Assembly: GCA_015146655.1 (NCBI GenBank)
Contig: VKHL01000186.1
Location: forward strand, 1 to 50,141
Length of the DNA: 50,141 nt
DNA from: Ochromonas danica
Lineage: Eukaryota > Sar > Chrysophyceae > Chromulinales > Chromulinaceae
Direction: 5' to 3'
This document shows positions 35,101 to 48,989 of the stretch, piece after piece. The position numbers and the translations under genes were made by a program. Numbering within the stretch: the stretch's first letter is position 1; every line of letters begins with the position of its first letter. The notes beneath the pieces are model-generated. The model was not told the origin of the DNA, searched no databases, and saw nothing but the letters and a program-made list of their open reading frames with translations.

Positions 35101-38100
35101 GTTGTAACAGAAGAGGTTCGAGGGCAGCGTCCAAGGTCTCGCCAATGTTCTCCAGCAACACCCACCTTCCAAAGCGAACACCATTTTCTAACGTGCGCAA
35201 GAAGTTCTTGTCGGTAAGTTTGATCACGTCAATATCGTTGGGACAAAGTGCGACATCTTTGCCCATATTCTTAATATATCGATTCGCTTGGCCCTGTGGG
35301 TCAATGAGCAAAGGGTATCTTCTGCCTTTGGACATTATGATACCATTCTCCACTGAATGAGAGTCTTGTGGCAGACCACAGATGGTCCACTGACGAATAG
35401 CCACGGGATCTGACAATGTTGTGCGAATATTACTGCCGGAGGTATGGGGAACAGCCAAGATCTCCATGCGATCCTGCCATGCCTTAACAATGCGATGGCG
35501 GAAATCAGGTGTAAATACACCCAGATAAGCAATGGAGCCTGCAGATATCAAAGCATCACCAATAAGGTTCTCATAGGATACTGTGAGATCTTGACAAGAC
35601 TTTGTCCAACGTGTTCGTTCACCTCCTAATCCACCCATTAGCTTCACTGCACGATCCAAACGAGCACGACATTGCTCAACATCTTGAACAAGCTGCTCTT
35701 TCTTTGTATTGGCTTCTTGATAAGAGGCTTCAAGTTGCGCAATTTGTCCTTCTGCTTCGGCCAATGTGTCTTGTGCTCTCTTCAGAACCAACAACGTCTC
35801 ATCCAACGAAGATTGAGCCTGGGCCAAGAGCTTCTTCTTTGGCTCAACAACTAAAGTCACCTGATGATACTTGTACATTGCACGTGCCCACATACACATG
35901 GCTTTGCAAGCTTTAGATGCCTTCTCAATGACCTCGGGGGTGAAATTGGGGTCATTATAGAAGGGTTCCATTTGTGCAATAATGTGAGGAGGAATGTTGT
36001 CTTTGTCATAAGCTGACATATCTTCCAACAACTTGTTGGCGTTGACCAGCAAAGTGCGTTGGGCTGGTTTGAAATAGTCCCTCACTTTCTTTCCAGGATT
36101 GTCGGGATCATTCACCATATCTGGCTTGATATCAAACATGATGCAACAAGCTTGCAATGTCTTGATGACGTTCGCTGGTGGACGGCCCAATGCTTTGACT
36201 TCATCGATATCAGACTTCTTCAGATCCTTGAGACATTGAACGGCTTCATCCAACGCTGGTAATGCTTCATCTAAATCACGTTGTGCATCATCAGCAATCG
36301 CTTTGGTTTCCGCAGCTTTCTTTGCCGCCGCCGCCTCCTCCACTTCGACCACAGCTTTCGTCTCAGCAGCTGTGATCTTGTCTTTCGAGATTTGAACGAT
36401 CATGGCTTCTACATCAGCTTGTGTTTGGATAAGCTTCGGCTCCATTTCTTTCAACGTGGCTTGAAGTTCATTCACTTGCTTCTCAGTGCTAACCAACTTG
36501 TCAACACCGATTGACAATCGATCTCGCAGGGTTCCAATTTCTTTCCTCTTCTCATTCAACACCTTATTGTATGTTGACAGAAGTTCCAAATAGGACGTAG
36601 GCGTGACATAGAAATGTCTGCGCATTGATTGTAAGTACTCCACCGACATCTTCTCAATCGATTGATGAATAAACTGGAAAAAGGTGACAAGCTTGGTTTC
36701 CACCTCACCGGTCATGCCCAGATTAGCTGTGGCCAAGAAACGAGAAGCGACAGATTGCAAAGCTTCATCTGGCCATTCCTGGAACCAGTCGATGGTACAA
36801 CAATTCACCAAAGAAGGAAACTTTCTCAACCGATTGCGGAAAGCATCTCCCAAAGGACTCATACAAAGCACGACATGGATGTTTGCTTTCACTCTCAGTA
36901 AGAACTGCCCGTAGATATTCAACTTGGTAGGAGGCAGGCGCTTCTTGGCACAGTCTGCTTTGCATGCATTAGTGATTGCTTCCAAATCTTCCGCGGCGTA
37001 GAGATTGGGAATATCACCCGAGTTCAGAACTCCATTGATATCTTCAAGCATAGTCTCGTTAATTATCTATGAGGAGGTAAGAAGGGGACATGATCAGATC
37101 ATCAAAAAGAGGATAAATGAGCGACAAGAGATTTCATTACCTGTGTATCATTGAATAAGAAGACAATGGGTTTGTTCTTCACTCCCGCTGTAAGGAGACA
37201 CTCTTTAATGTTTTCTCTCCACTCATTGATTCCATAGCCTTTTGCAATCTCAATCTGATAGCAAACGAAGCCAGAGATAAAGGAAGCTAAGCGAGTGAGC
37301 GATTGACGACCACTGCCACCTACACCCAGCAACAAGGAATGTCCAGAAGGTTGACGAAGAACTCTCGAGATCCTCACCACATGAAGTAGCGCATCTTTGA
37401 ACATCACGAGCTGCATGGGTTGTTTACTCTCTGCATTGTATTCTGACAAATAGTCTTCCACAATATTCTGCAGATCGGTCAGATTGACTTCTTCGTAGAT
37501 CTTGGGATCAGCTCCAGGAATAAGAAAGTCAGCGCAAATCACATCTGGATTCGTTCTCCATAAATCAGCTGACATCAAAGGAGTATTCGACATAAGCTGA
37601 TCTTCTAAGACATTTTGCAACCATCTCTTATCCTCTGAATTCACCAAACGATCACCAAAGACACATCGATTCTCGTGGATCCAGATTCTTGCAATAGCAA
37701 TCTCATTCGGAATGCGTCGCTTGTCAACCATTAGTAGGCCTTGGAAGGTCTTGGACACATCTCTCATGTTGAAGGTATAATGTGGTTTTGCAGGTGTAGG
37801 TCGCAACTCATTGACGATTGTGTTGTACACCGCAATGGAAGCCTGCACCAGTCCTTTGGCCATCTGCTGCACGCTGGCATCGAAGGTGGATAAGAAGTTG
37901 GACAGAATGGTGTGGAATATGAGAAACAAGGAATCATCTGACATCTCCACATAGTTGATGATATTGAAGTGGCGATAGAAGCGAGCTGTCACATGATTGC
38001 GACCACCTCCAGGAGGACCACAAGCACAAACAAAGAGGATGTCGATGATCTTCTTCATCTCCAGGGCCTTGCGATCATACCAACCACCATTGTCAAACCA

Positions 38101-41100
38101 TTGTCTCAGAATCTCGATAGGAGGCTGAGCTCCGTATTCCTCTTTCATAGGCATGTTGACATCATCCACAAAGAGGATGAACTCTTTGCCTGCTGACGGC
38201 CCATAGACTCCTTTCCTTCTCTTCTCGCATTTGCTGTCGATTAAGTCTTGAGTCTGATTGGCCGTCGTTTGAGCTGAGAAAGCCATCGTGATGGGGATAT
38301 ACTTGTCGGGCAGTCCATTCTGCAAGTGTCCCAAGATGTTCACGGTCTTGCCTGTTCCCGTGGGACCAGTCATCAGAACATGTTTACGATGGCGCACCAG
38401 AATATCCAGCAGGAATGTATAGCAAATGCTATCTTTGGTGGGGACGATCAACTCAGAGAATGAGAGCTTTGGATCATATTGATAAGGTGCAACTGAGTCT
38501 TTCCATTCAATCCAAGCTCCCTTTTGCACATCATACTTGTAATCGTACATTAATTTGTTTGGTGGAGGAGGACACTTGCAGCCCTTGGTGACCATCTCTG
38601 CACGTAAGAATGTGTCAAACGCCTTTCTTGAAGAAGCGTTAACAGTGGAACAACAAGACCAAATCATGCAAAAGATAAAAATAGGTTCCAATTTCGCCAC
38701 AAACTCAGCAATTTGTTCCGGTGATTTCTTCTCGCGGCCATCATCCACTTCCTCATAGTCTGAGAAGAAAGTATCTAATAAATGAAGCAAGCCTTCGATT
38801 AAACAGTTGTTGACAGTTGGCAAAGGCTCGACAAAGTATCTTCTCAATTGTGGTAAGACGTCTGGGATATAATCGTCAAACAGTTTGGACAGAATAGCTT
38901 TGCTGCGATTGCCAAGTTGCTTTGGAATAGTAGCAAGCCATGACTGGAAAAGAACATCATAACCCAAAGAGTTAGGCTCCATATAGATCATTCCACAGCG
39001 AGAAACAGTCGCAGGCGATGCCACCGCCAGATCTTCTGGCTCGAACATCATTGTCATTGGCTCTATATTTCACCAAGTAGGTCATCATGAGTAAGGAAAG
39101 GTATTCGTATGGAAAATGCTATTGCCTCACCTGAAAGCTGAATAATCTCTCCAGAAGTGAGACAAAGTTTCTTGTTGTCATCCAACACAGTGTTCATGTT
39201 TTCAATCCAAATAGCATCCACAGGACCATCGAAAAGCATCCATTTGAGATTGCTGTTGTCTTCTTTAATGCAAATACGAATCAAAACACACAGAATACCA
39301 TCTTGCCACTCATGCTATTAGATCATGAAGCGAATTAATCAACAAAAACAGTCTCAGAGGGAAAAGAAGAGTTTCCATACCGTGTTTTCATCAAACTTTC
39401 CGTACAATTGACCCATGGTAATAGACTTTGGATTCAAATGGTAGATTCGCGTTTTCTCGTAACGTTCTCCAATAACACCTTTCGCTTTCAATTTAGTCAA
39501 CGCAGAGGCTAGTACACGAATGTTGGAAGATTTGCCGCCACCTGTAGGCCCGACCACCATGAGACCATGTCTATAAGAAACACTCACCATGAGTTGTAAC
39601 TAAGACTGAAGTGCATATTACCAAAGATCACAAATTACCCACCTGACACAGATCATCTCGTACAGTTCGATATTCTTTCTCAAGAAAATCTGCACGGGTT
39701 GTAAGTTCTTCTCCAATATACTTTCTTTCAGATTGGTTAAAAGAGGTCCATAGTCGAAAGCCGGACGCTCAATACCCGGAAATAAATCAGACAAAATACC
39801 CGCAAATAATGGTAAATCATGTGCTAAGAACTTGGGAACATTGACATCCTGCAACGCTCTCATTAGCAATGATTCTTCGTTCGCATCTGGACTAGCTCTT
39901 TTCAAATTACCAGCAGCTGTGATGACAGTCTTCACTGCACGCATTCCATAATCGTAATGGTCTTGAGAGGAAAGCTGTTCGGAGCACAGACGGAAAGTGG
40001 CAACCATCTTCTGCGCGCATTTTCGGTTTTCCATATATCCATAAGAGAACAACATGATCTCACCAATAAGACCATAATCGGGAACCATCATTGCTACAGG
40101 ACGGAAGAGAGCTTCGAGGTTATCTGGAAGTTCTGCTCTACCAGCATAACCAGGATTCATTGTAATAAAGACTGCGAACTCAGGATTCACCAAAATGTCC
40201 GTGCCCTCGAATACAGTGCGCTTTTCCCCTCTTTGCACAGTTCCTTGAAGCTGAATAACTTGTTGTGCAATCACAGACAAGACCTCAATATTGATGCGAT
40301 TGAACTCATCAAAACATGCCCATGCGCCTGATGATGCCAAACCTTTGAAGAACTTTCCCATCGCTTGGTAGTCCAAGCCATCAGAACAGTTGAAGACCAC
40401 ACACTGCTTAGCAAGAGCTTTGGCCAAATCTTTGGTAGTCTCAGTCTTGCCAGTTCCTGCAGGACCAGCAGGAGCTCCACCAAGAATCATTTGTAAAGCA
40501 CCCATGAGAGTGAGATAGCATTTATCTGTCAACGGAGTGATCACAAGACGGAAAGTGTTTCCTAAATACTCGTTACCATACATGCGTTTCGATGAAACCA
40601 TGATAACATTTAAATCTCCTAATCCTTGTTTGATATCCCCACCATCCCAATAGTATCTCATTTGTGAGATCCAATCAAAGTCAGTGACTTTTGCAACTCC
40701 TGCTTCCGCCATCTTTCTTTGCACATCACGTGCATGTACATCTATAACTGCTAATGCACCAACTGTAATACGAGCTGCTTTGGATATTTGTCCACGAATC
40801 AGAATGACCATGTCCTCCAATTGTCGTACCAGTTGTCGATAATACGCCCAGGCACCTTCATTTCCTGATTTTTGTAGATTTTCTTCCACTTCACGTGTCC
40901 AATGGCATTGTGAACCATTCAGAACACATTGTGCTGTCCACTGTTGCATCCATTCCGTTCGTGGACGAGTGGTATAATCCAAGATTGCGTGATACATTCG
41001 ATCGCGGACTGCACTGAGCATTGCGTCTTTCACTTCCACCATCCACTGCTCGATATTCTTACTCTTTGGGTCCACAGGTTTCACAAATGGAACAACTTCT

Positions 41101-44100
41101 CCCTCTGGACTAGCCATACCTGTGATAGTAAGATCGGGCTGGAAGTTAACCGATTTAATACCTTCAAAGCACTTCCTCAGATGTGGCTGCACACGCAAAG
41201 GATCCTTCGTCTCAGATAAAATCTCCAATAACTCTTCGTTGGAGAGGAAGTAAAAACGCGAGAAACCAGCACGTTTCGTCTCAAGATAATCCGCCAAACC
41301 CTTTTGAACCATTTCCAGCAATTTGTTGCCTTCTTTAAATCGTTCCAATAGACGAACATCATCACAAAAGCGGACTGCTAAAACTCCTTTCTGAGCTGAT
41401 TGCATGGTACTTCGCCAATATTTGTCGACTGTCGTAAAGCGTTTGCCTTCTTGAGGTAGTTGTTTGTTAATATCTGCTGAGTCAAAGATAGGCTGTAAGT
41501 ACAACCAATTGCGTTGTAAGGTAACCCACTCATCAACGACTTCAGATATCACTTGCAATGAAGTATTCCAGTTATCAATTCTTGCTTCAAATGGACCTTT
41601 GAAAGCTGAGAAGGCCATAGCCTGGGTCATGGTAATATGTTCATCAAGAAGTGCCATATACTCATCCACACCTTTCAAAATACAAGTTCCAGTGTCCTTG
41701 TAGGATTCAATGATAAGATAGACATTTTCCCAGGCAGCTGTCATCTTGTTTAATGCTGTCTCAATGCCAAACTCTTTGCCTGCCTTCTCAGCAACTTTTT
41801 CTACTTCATGCATATGTGTACCAAGACCAAGATCGACCAAGGTTTGCAAGGTTAACTCTTTCTTATCCTCTGGTAACTTGATATGTAACTTCTCAGCCAA
41901 TTCACTCCAATGACGATCGCGCATACCCGGATTGCGCAAGGAGGTAATTAAAGGAACCTTGGGGCGGAACTGATCAACCTCATCTCGCAATTGTGTTGTG
42001 ATGACAGCACATTGAGGCAAATTCACTCTCTCAAAGGCCTTAGCAGATTTGGTCAAATTGCGCAGAAGTGTATTCACGCTGTTTTCTAGCATTTCTGCAT
42101 CTAAATCGAGGAAGGAGCCGTTGGTCCAATTCTCCTTGTTGGACAACCACTTCTCAGCACTATCCCAAAGATCATAGAAGGGTTCAAAGACCTTCGCGAC
42201 CTCTCCCAGTTCATTATACTCAGTAATAGGAGCATTGAAAAGACCTTCACGAGAGTTAAATAATCGAACTTTCTCGTCACTTTGAGTGATGACAGTCTTG
42301 AGACGACGAACTGTCTCCGCATTCTTGGAAGCATCTTTTAGTTTGGTAAGGTCTTTCAACTTGCCAACATCTGCTTGGAGGTTTTGTAAGTCGATTGCAA
42401 AGTCTTGTTGCTCTTCTTCCATGGAGCGACGGAATTGATGCTCCAGAACACGTAGATTCTTCTCTTGTTTGCTAATCTCATTGGCGATCTTGGAAGGCCA
42501 ACGATACACTTCCCATCGCATGTCCAATGTTTCCATTGGTATTTGCCATCTTGCTTGATCGATGAGATCGAAGAAACTCTCGTTCTTGTCAATGCGATCC
42601 TGGAGTTGGTGCACTTTCTGAGGAATAGTTGACAAAAACTCTCGCAACTCAGTCAGCTTTTCAATATTTTGTGGAGAGATGACAATGACATCAAACATGG
42701 AGCGAAAATCCAATATGGTGGAATCAGCATATTCTCGAGTTTTACGCTCCAGTAATTGAAACAACTTTGTGGAGATAGCACGATGCTTGGATGCTAACAT
42801 GGATCGCATATTCTTGCAGTCTACTTGAATCAAGCCCAAGGAGACTGCCGTGGGGAATGACGTCATAATCGCTTCTGATTGCTCAGCGTGAGACTTAGCC
42901 AGACTGCACAGATCCACCATATTCATAGTCTCTCCAGGGAAGAACTTAGCTTCTGCTTCATTGGCATACTCATTGACATCAATAGAAATCAAATCGACGA
43001 AGTCTTTAAGAGTGTCCAAGTAGGTGTCCATGGGCAGAAGAGCTTTGTCGACCTTGTCCACGAGAAGGTCACGAGCTTCTGTCGCCCACGACTCAGCTAG
43101 AGGAGGAATACCAACCACAGGATCATAAGCCCAAAATAACTTCTTTAGAACTCTTCGTTCCACTTTCACCATTCCTTTGAAAAGCTTGAAAGCACCTTCA
43201 AATGTGGTGATAATGGCAGCTTGCAACTGGTCAGCTGTAGCGGAATACGTAAACTTTGCAGGCGATTGTCCTGCAGCAGGAACAAACTTCAAATCTACGG
43301 TAAACATTGGAAACTTCCCTCCGATCATATGGGTGATACTATTCGATTCAATGGAGACAGTTTGAGGGATAAAGTTGGTGACCATCGTGACGAAATCTCT
43401 TGTCATGCGATACATCAAATCTCGTAAAGTATCTTCCATCTTGAAATTAATACGATACATAAACTTCTTTAGTTTGGAAAACTTGTAAACTTCCAGATTG
43501 CTTTCATCGATATTAAACCAGCCCTTCTTCACATCCTTTAGATTGCTGCGGACTGATGCTGTGATCGCATTCACCCACGTGTCCTTAATGAGTGTTGTTA
43601 ATGCCGTACTGGCAGCTAATTGTAGTGCAAGGAACTCTTCTAATCGTTGTGGTTTCTCTGGTGTTCCGAAGAAATTGGCTTTCTCGATGTTGATGTTCTC
43701 TGATTGGATTTGCAACAAAATCTGCATGGCTTCTGATTTTGACCACAAAGAAGCAAACTTGAACTCCTTCACTCTTTCCTCATAAGAAACGTCAGTATCG
43801 AGGATGAGCTTTGGTCGATGAGTGAAGATGTTCGCAGGGTCAGGAAAGAGCGAAGGGTCCAAACTAACTGCTTTCACCATCTGCATTTGCTTGACTTGCT
43901 TCTTTAATAAATTCACCATGATCATCTGATTCAACGATCGCATATGATTGAGATTGTACTGCTGCAGAAGAGAAGAAGTGTCCAACAGTGGATTCTGACG
44001 CAATTTGTCCACATTAAGAGCCACACTGAGGATGCGATTGATTTGCTCAGAATCCAATGGCTTCAAATTATCTACAGGCATGCAATCCACATAGACGTTT

Positions 44101-44765
44101 AATGCAACCCCAGCATAGACGCGATCCTTGTGGTCCAGTGCGTAAATCATTCTCTTGTTGTAGAGCATGGGGTCTTCCCCGTCAAAACAGACAAAAATGG
44201 AATCCAAGGCTACACATTTCGGAAATCCAGATTCATTTCGATCTACTATATTATACTCGACAACCAAGGAGTTCGCCTCTAGACTACAACTGGTGACTTT
44301 GCATGGCCTCCAATCGATGAGGAAGTCGTCGGGACTGTCCAGCGGATTGCGAATGAGCATAGCACGAGCTGGTAGTCCACCATCCTCCTTAGCAGTCTCA
44401 ATAAACCTCTTCCATGAGGTTAAGGGATGGCTTTGCAGATCCGTGTTGTCGTACAAGGTCAAGGGCATGGAGAGAACGTCACCTTTCTTCAAATCCACGA
44501 AATGCTGACGTAGACGTTGAAGAACACCATTTTCTTGAAACATCTCCGTTATATCAATGGAGGAGTACTTCCTTCTTTTTCTTTCTACTTCAATAGGTCT
44601 AGGCACTTGTCCAGGACGTGATTTGTAAGGTGTGTAGACCTTCGGCTCGATGTACGTCTTGGGGGGAACATGTCGTGCGGACTCCTGTACGATTAGTCCA
44701 CCAAAGCGGTGATCTGCTGCACTTTTGGATGCTTGCCGCGATAGGGAATATTTCTCTTCTTCCAT
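32135..44765 (-). CDS. Axonemal dynein heavy chain, inner-arm type (DNAH3/7/12-like)
   Basis: Five exons, 44765-39643, 39570-39381, 39314-39131, 39062-37141 and 37066-32135, give 4,116 residues in one frame, a full-length heavy chain. The AAA ring has four P-loops in order: [13 protein letters not shown] (AAA1, near 1435, with CFDEFNRI), [10 protein letters not shown] (AAA2, near 1716), [10 protein letters not shown] (AAA3, near 2064) and [10 protein letters not shown] (AAA4, near 2411). The stalk coiled coils flank the microtubule-binding region at about 35850-36550. The C-terminus has [13 protein letters not shown], shared by single-headed inner-arm chains. The length and the short N-terminal tail also point to that group; the exact paralogue is not decidable here. 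It powers ciliary bending. All four introns fall in the AAA1-AAA4 half, two of them around AAA2. Confidence 0.96.
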
Positions 44766-45209
44766 AATATTTGATTTATAAGACTTTTGTTATTGATTCA
44801 TTGATTGCAGCAAACCGTTTCCGTCACCAGAAGTGTTCCATGGAACTTCCATGGAATAAGGCCGGAGCAACAACAGTTTTTCGAAACACTCCCGTGTTGC
44901 CCCAAAACATTCTGTTAATCACCCACCACACAGAGTCAATAGTCAATATGACACCAATATGCCGAAATAAGTTACAAAAATTCAATCATTCCCTTATCAT
45001 TACAAACAACATCAGAAAAAGCACTAGAAAGAAATCAGAAATATCAAAGAAACCGAAAAGTCCACAAACTCATATAATGACATTTGAACTCCTGGCTCTA
45101 TCAACTACCTATAACACAATCAAATCAAGGAAGATTACCATACTATCACCAGAAACAGTTACTAATGCAGAGGAGGAGTTGCGAAAGGAGGCATCGCTTG
45201 AGCAGAAGT
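44766..45209. other. Intergenic, dynein promoter side
   Basis: 444 bases with the dynein promoter and leader and the 3' end of the RRM gene. A palindrome pair GTTCCATGGAAC (44835-44846) and TTCCATGGAA (44847-44856) occurs here. An open frame crosses the interval on the plus strand, but its composition does not look like protein. Nothing else is seen. Confidence 0.5.
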
Positions 45210-46873
45210 CTAGGTAATATTGTGGGAGGATATAGAAGAGTTGGGTAGATTAGCTGCAGTAGATGGGAAAGATGGAGGAGGCGGATAATAATAAGGATGG
45301 TAAGCATAGCAAGGGGAAGGATGAAGAGGAGATGGCTGAGAAGGCCATCCATAGTACATACTATGGTTGTTGCCATAGGAAGGTGGGAAGATGACCATGC
45401 CTTGACCCTGTAAGCCATTCGCTGCCATGGTTTGAGGCATCATCATCATTTGTTGAGAGGCAGGGGTTGGGGCCACAGTGCCTACCCTGAGTAAGTTAGG
45501 CCTCATCCCATTGGATGGCAATGCAGCTGCCACCATACTTGCTGCAGTTGGTGAGCTCGCTGATATCATGGTTGAGGCAGTGGAGGGACCTGCTGCCTCA
45601 ACCCTTCTTGGCAAGGAGCCATGATAATAAGGAATGGCTGACTGGTGGGAAGCAAAAGAAGTAGAAGCAGAAGCAGCAGCAGCTGCACCAGCAGAAGAAG
45701 AGTAATAACGAGCAGGAGCAGCAGTCTCTTGCACCAGATGCCTCAACGACAACATGGTCGGTGCAGCAACTGTCCCATAGCTTCGGTTCTCGATGAAGCG
45801 ACTGTGACTGTCATGGCTGTCATAGCTGCTGTGCTCTTCTGAAGAGGTGCTCGCATATATGGTCGAGGTGGAGGAAGAGCTGAGATCGCGTCTGCTGTTG
45901 CTGAGAGAGCATCCAGATGGGGTGGTGGATGGTGGAAGAGAAGAACTATCTTCTGGACCTCTCGATCCTCTTTGCTCTGCTTCTCCTTCTCGTCTACCTT
46001 CCCCATCAAATCCAGCCGCTCGTCGCACCGCATTGATCTTCTCCAACGAGCGATTAGATAGTTTACAGTCGAACTCAATTCCCTCCAAACACAAGCCTTG
46101 CAGATTCTTGATGACGATCTCAGTATCTTCTAATCGATCGATGAACAGAAAGCCATACCCTGATTGGCACCTTCGAGCCTACATAATAACCACAACCAAG
46201 GTTTCCTCTGTCACCTTCACGCGAGCAAAGAGAGCAAGTGTTAGAGAGACCGTACCTCATTCACTTTATACTTCTTGATCAACACATCTCGCACTTGCAA
46301 ATGGTAGCGCGTGCAAAGCAGAGATAGCATGAAGTCCCTGTCTATGACAATGTCCATCTGCAGTATCGTCATAGAAAATCATATCACATGAGATAAGCAA
46401 AAGGGTCCAAGAAAATCGAAGGATGACCATCTCCCTCTCAATATACAGGCATTGACTCTTTGACTCACCTTGCGAGTCACAAAGCTAAAATGAGCTTGGA
46501 AGCCATGGTAGCTGGGGGAGGAAGAGAAGGAGGAAGCAGGGAAGGTCGACAGCCTCCATGGAAGCGAAGTAGCAGAGGGGATAGAAGGGTGTGATGATGT
46601 GGAGGTACTCTGCGAATAATTCGTGTCTGGTCTGCTAGGACTGGAGGTTGGACTGGGACTGGTGTTGCTTTCGTTGCCTTCCCCTCCATCGGCTGCTTGC
46701 TCCTCGCTCGATCTGAACCAGCACAGACTATCAGGCAGCTTGCCTTGAATCACAAGAAACGACCTCACTTACCGAGTTTGAGAGGATGTAGTCAGATGGT
46801 GATGTGTGGAATATCGCTTGGAGGAAGTAGTAGCAGAAGTAGCAGCACCAGGAGATGATGATGACGATGACAT
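45210..46873 (-). CDS. RRM-like RNA-binding protein with low-complexity flanks
   Basis: Four exons, 46873-46773, 46712-46469, 46357-46256 and 46178-45210, give 471 residues. Residues 1-110 are Ser/Thr-rich. A compact domain spans about 105-200: FHFSFVTRK-like first strand (here AHFSFVTRK), a helix (YHLQVRDVLIKKY), GYGFLFID (RNP1-like) and VIKNLQGLCLEGIEFDCKLS, the layout of an RNA-recognition motif or a close variant. The rest is Ser/Ala/Pro/Met-rich with a Tyr/Pro-rich end (YYGWPSQ, YAYHPYYYPPPP), suited to condensate or granule formation. A C-terminally and N-terminally truncated copy lies 3.4 kb away. Function beyond RNA binding cannot be read from the sequence. Confidence 0.65.
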
Positions 46874-48989
46874 GTGCAAAGAAAGGTGCAAAACAGCTGA
46901 AATAGAGAGAAAAGGAAAGTTATATGCGTTTGCTAGATGCGAAGAGGGAATAATACCAAAGCAATACTAAGAGGGTGAGGTCATTAAATGTGGCAAGTGT
47001 TTGATGAAATTATCTCAACTGTCACTGAGCGAATGGTAATATGCTCTCACACTGGCACTCTCACCGATCGGTCACTATGCAGCTCCTTACTAAGTTAACT
47101 CCCAGGCATGACGTTAACTTCCCAACACTGCTTTTGGCACCAGCTAGCTGCTGTATACACTTCATAAGGTTGCCGGCGGGTAGGTTCGGAAACGGAACGA
47201 CTAGCACCGAGAAAGAAAACCCTAACCTCTTCTGGACAAACAGAGCTGAATGAAAATAATGTACATATAGACGATATAGATCTGGTGTTTTCAAAAGCAG
47301 TGCTCCATCTTATCTATCCTCATGAACAAATAAGGTCTCGAATCAACTGCATTTGCTCCATGTAATAGATGCTTCCATCAAATATGTTGGTGCCTAAGGA
47401 CCATACACCTTTTCATCATGCTCAGTCCGTGAGCCCACATTCACCACCAGCCTTCTCCAAGGTGAGTCTGTATAACCGGTGCGAACACAGCATTGCTGCA
47501 ACATTCCCATTATCGACCACCAATCATTCCACAAAGTAAACAAATACTGGGTAACACTTGGTCATCCGAGACAAGCCATATGTTAAAAAGACTTGCATAC
47601 CACTAAACTGCCACTCACACTCACACTCAGTCACGTCACAGGAAGAGGTCCCAATCTGCATGGTGGATTAGAAAGATAGCTATCATCATAACTATTATTC
47701 ATATGGACAAATAGTTTCCCGTGCCTAGATGCAGCAGAATTTGTTGCACAAGCTCACTGCAACAACTGATCGCACTCAACCACCTGCTCCCTCCCTATAC
47801 ACTCTTCTGCATTAACAACAGAAGTTCTCCTCAACTCCTTCCCTTGTCTCTCTACAATTGAAGTGAGGAGGTAGGAAAGAGCAATTGACTGCTGCTCTCT
47901 CCATTCTTCTCTCTTCTGCCCTCTCAATCACATCTCCTCGACATGATCACATCCTTGTCAACCTTTCTCACAGTCTCTCCCACCTTCTCATCACCTTCAA
48001 CTAGAAGTGGAAACAACTCTCAGTAACTAAGATTATCCCATACAAGCCTTGTACCTTCCACCAGGAGATCATCATCCACATGTTATCACAATCGTTTTCT
48101 CCTCCTGGCTCTTGTTCTGTGCCTTCTCTCTGCTTCATCAAACATGGCAGCAATCGGTTCAAGAAATCTTCTTACAATATCATATACCATATGCCGCAAG
48201 AAAGGATTGGAACCATTGCAGTACACTGTAACTTCATATTAGTCACTCACTTATAATCTTCTGTTCAAGCTGCACTGCTATTGTGACGGTGCGTGGGGAA
48301 CCTGGAAGACTGCTGTATGACCACAGAACACGTCACGCAACAGAACACGTCACGCCGATCAATGTAACGTTACTGTATGCAATCAACAAGTGCTCTGCAT
48401 TTCCAAGAACTTAATCTATAGCCGATTTCCCAACAAACCACCCCATTGTCTCATCATCAACCTTTTTAATCCCCACTGAAAATACCCTGATGTCATTAAA
48501 AACGCCGCAATGACGAAACCTAACTTTATTATAAGGATTTGCGACTTATGTATCCCTAAAAGTCGAGGTTTTCCTTGCCACTCTTCGTCCCAAACAACTT
48601 TCATTCGAATGACAAGTCACAGAAACCAGATGCAACACGAATCTCAGCCCAGGATTGAGGAAGATGGTTACTATTGGAAGAAATAAAGATACTGAGAAAG
48701 TGAAGATGGCATCGGATTACATTCAGAAGGAATAATGTTGTTGTGATACCCATGTTCGGCTTGATGGTTATATCCCGATGAGCAGATTGAATATAGAGCA
48801 ATAGGAACAGCTGGCTGGAGATTAGTAGAAGACTAGAAGGGTGATACAAGAAAAAAAGACGCATCATACATCATCCCTCTCTTGCCGCAGCCGGTTACCA
48901 TCCTTCCCCTCGTAACAAGTTCGCATTTTTCCTCTCCTGACGATGAGCATAGTACACACCATACACACCATGCCTCAACAAAGCGGCAC
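46874..48989. other. Long intergenic region without recognised genes
   Basis: About 2.1 kb. I find no open frame with protein-like composition and no clear tRNA or other RNA gene. Visible features: a tandem AACACGTCACGC unit at about 48325-48353, and a stretch at 47968-48025 (CTCTCCCACCTTCT ... AACAACTCTCAG) that recurs in altered form at about 49731-49770, suggesting that the duplication of the RRM locus also copied flanking DNA. Confidence 0.55.

Noticed and set aside
44771-45217. Plus-strand frame of 148 codons upstream of dynein
   Set aside because: AT-rich, Asn/Lys/Thr-biased, no domain, and placed exactly in a promoter/3'-UTR interval.
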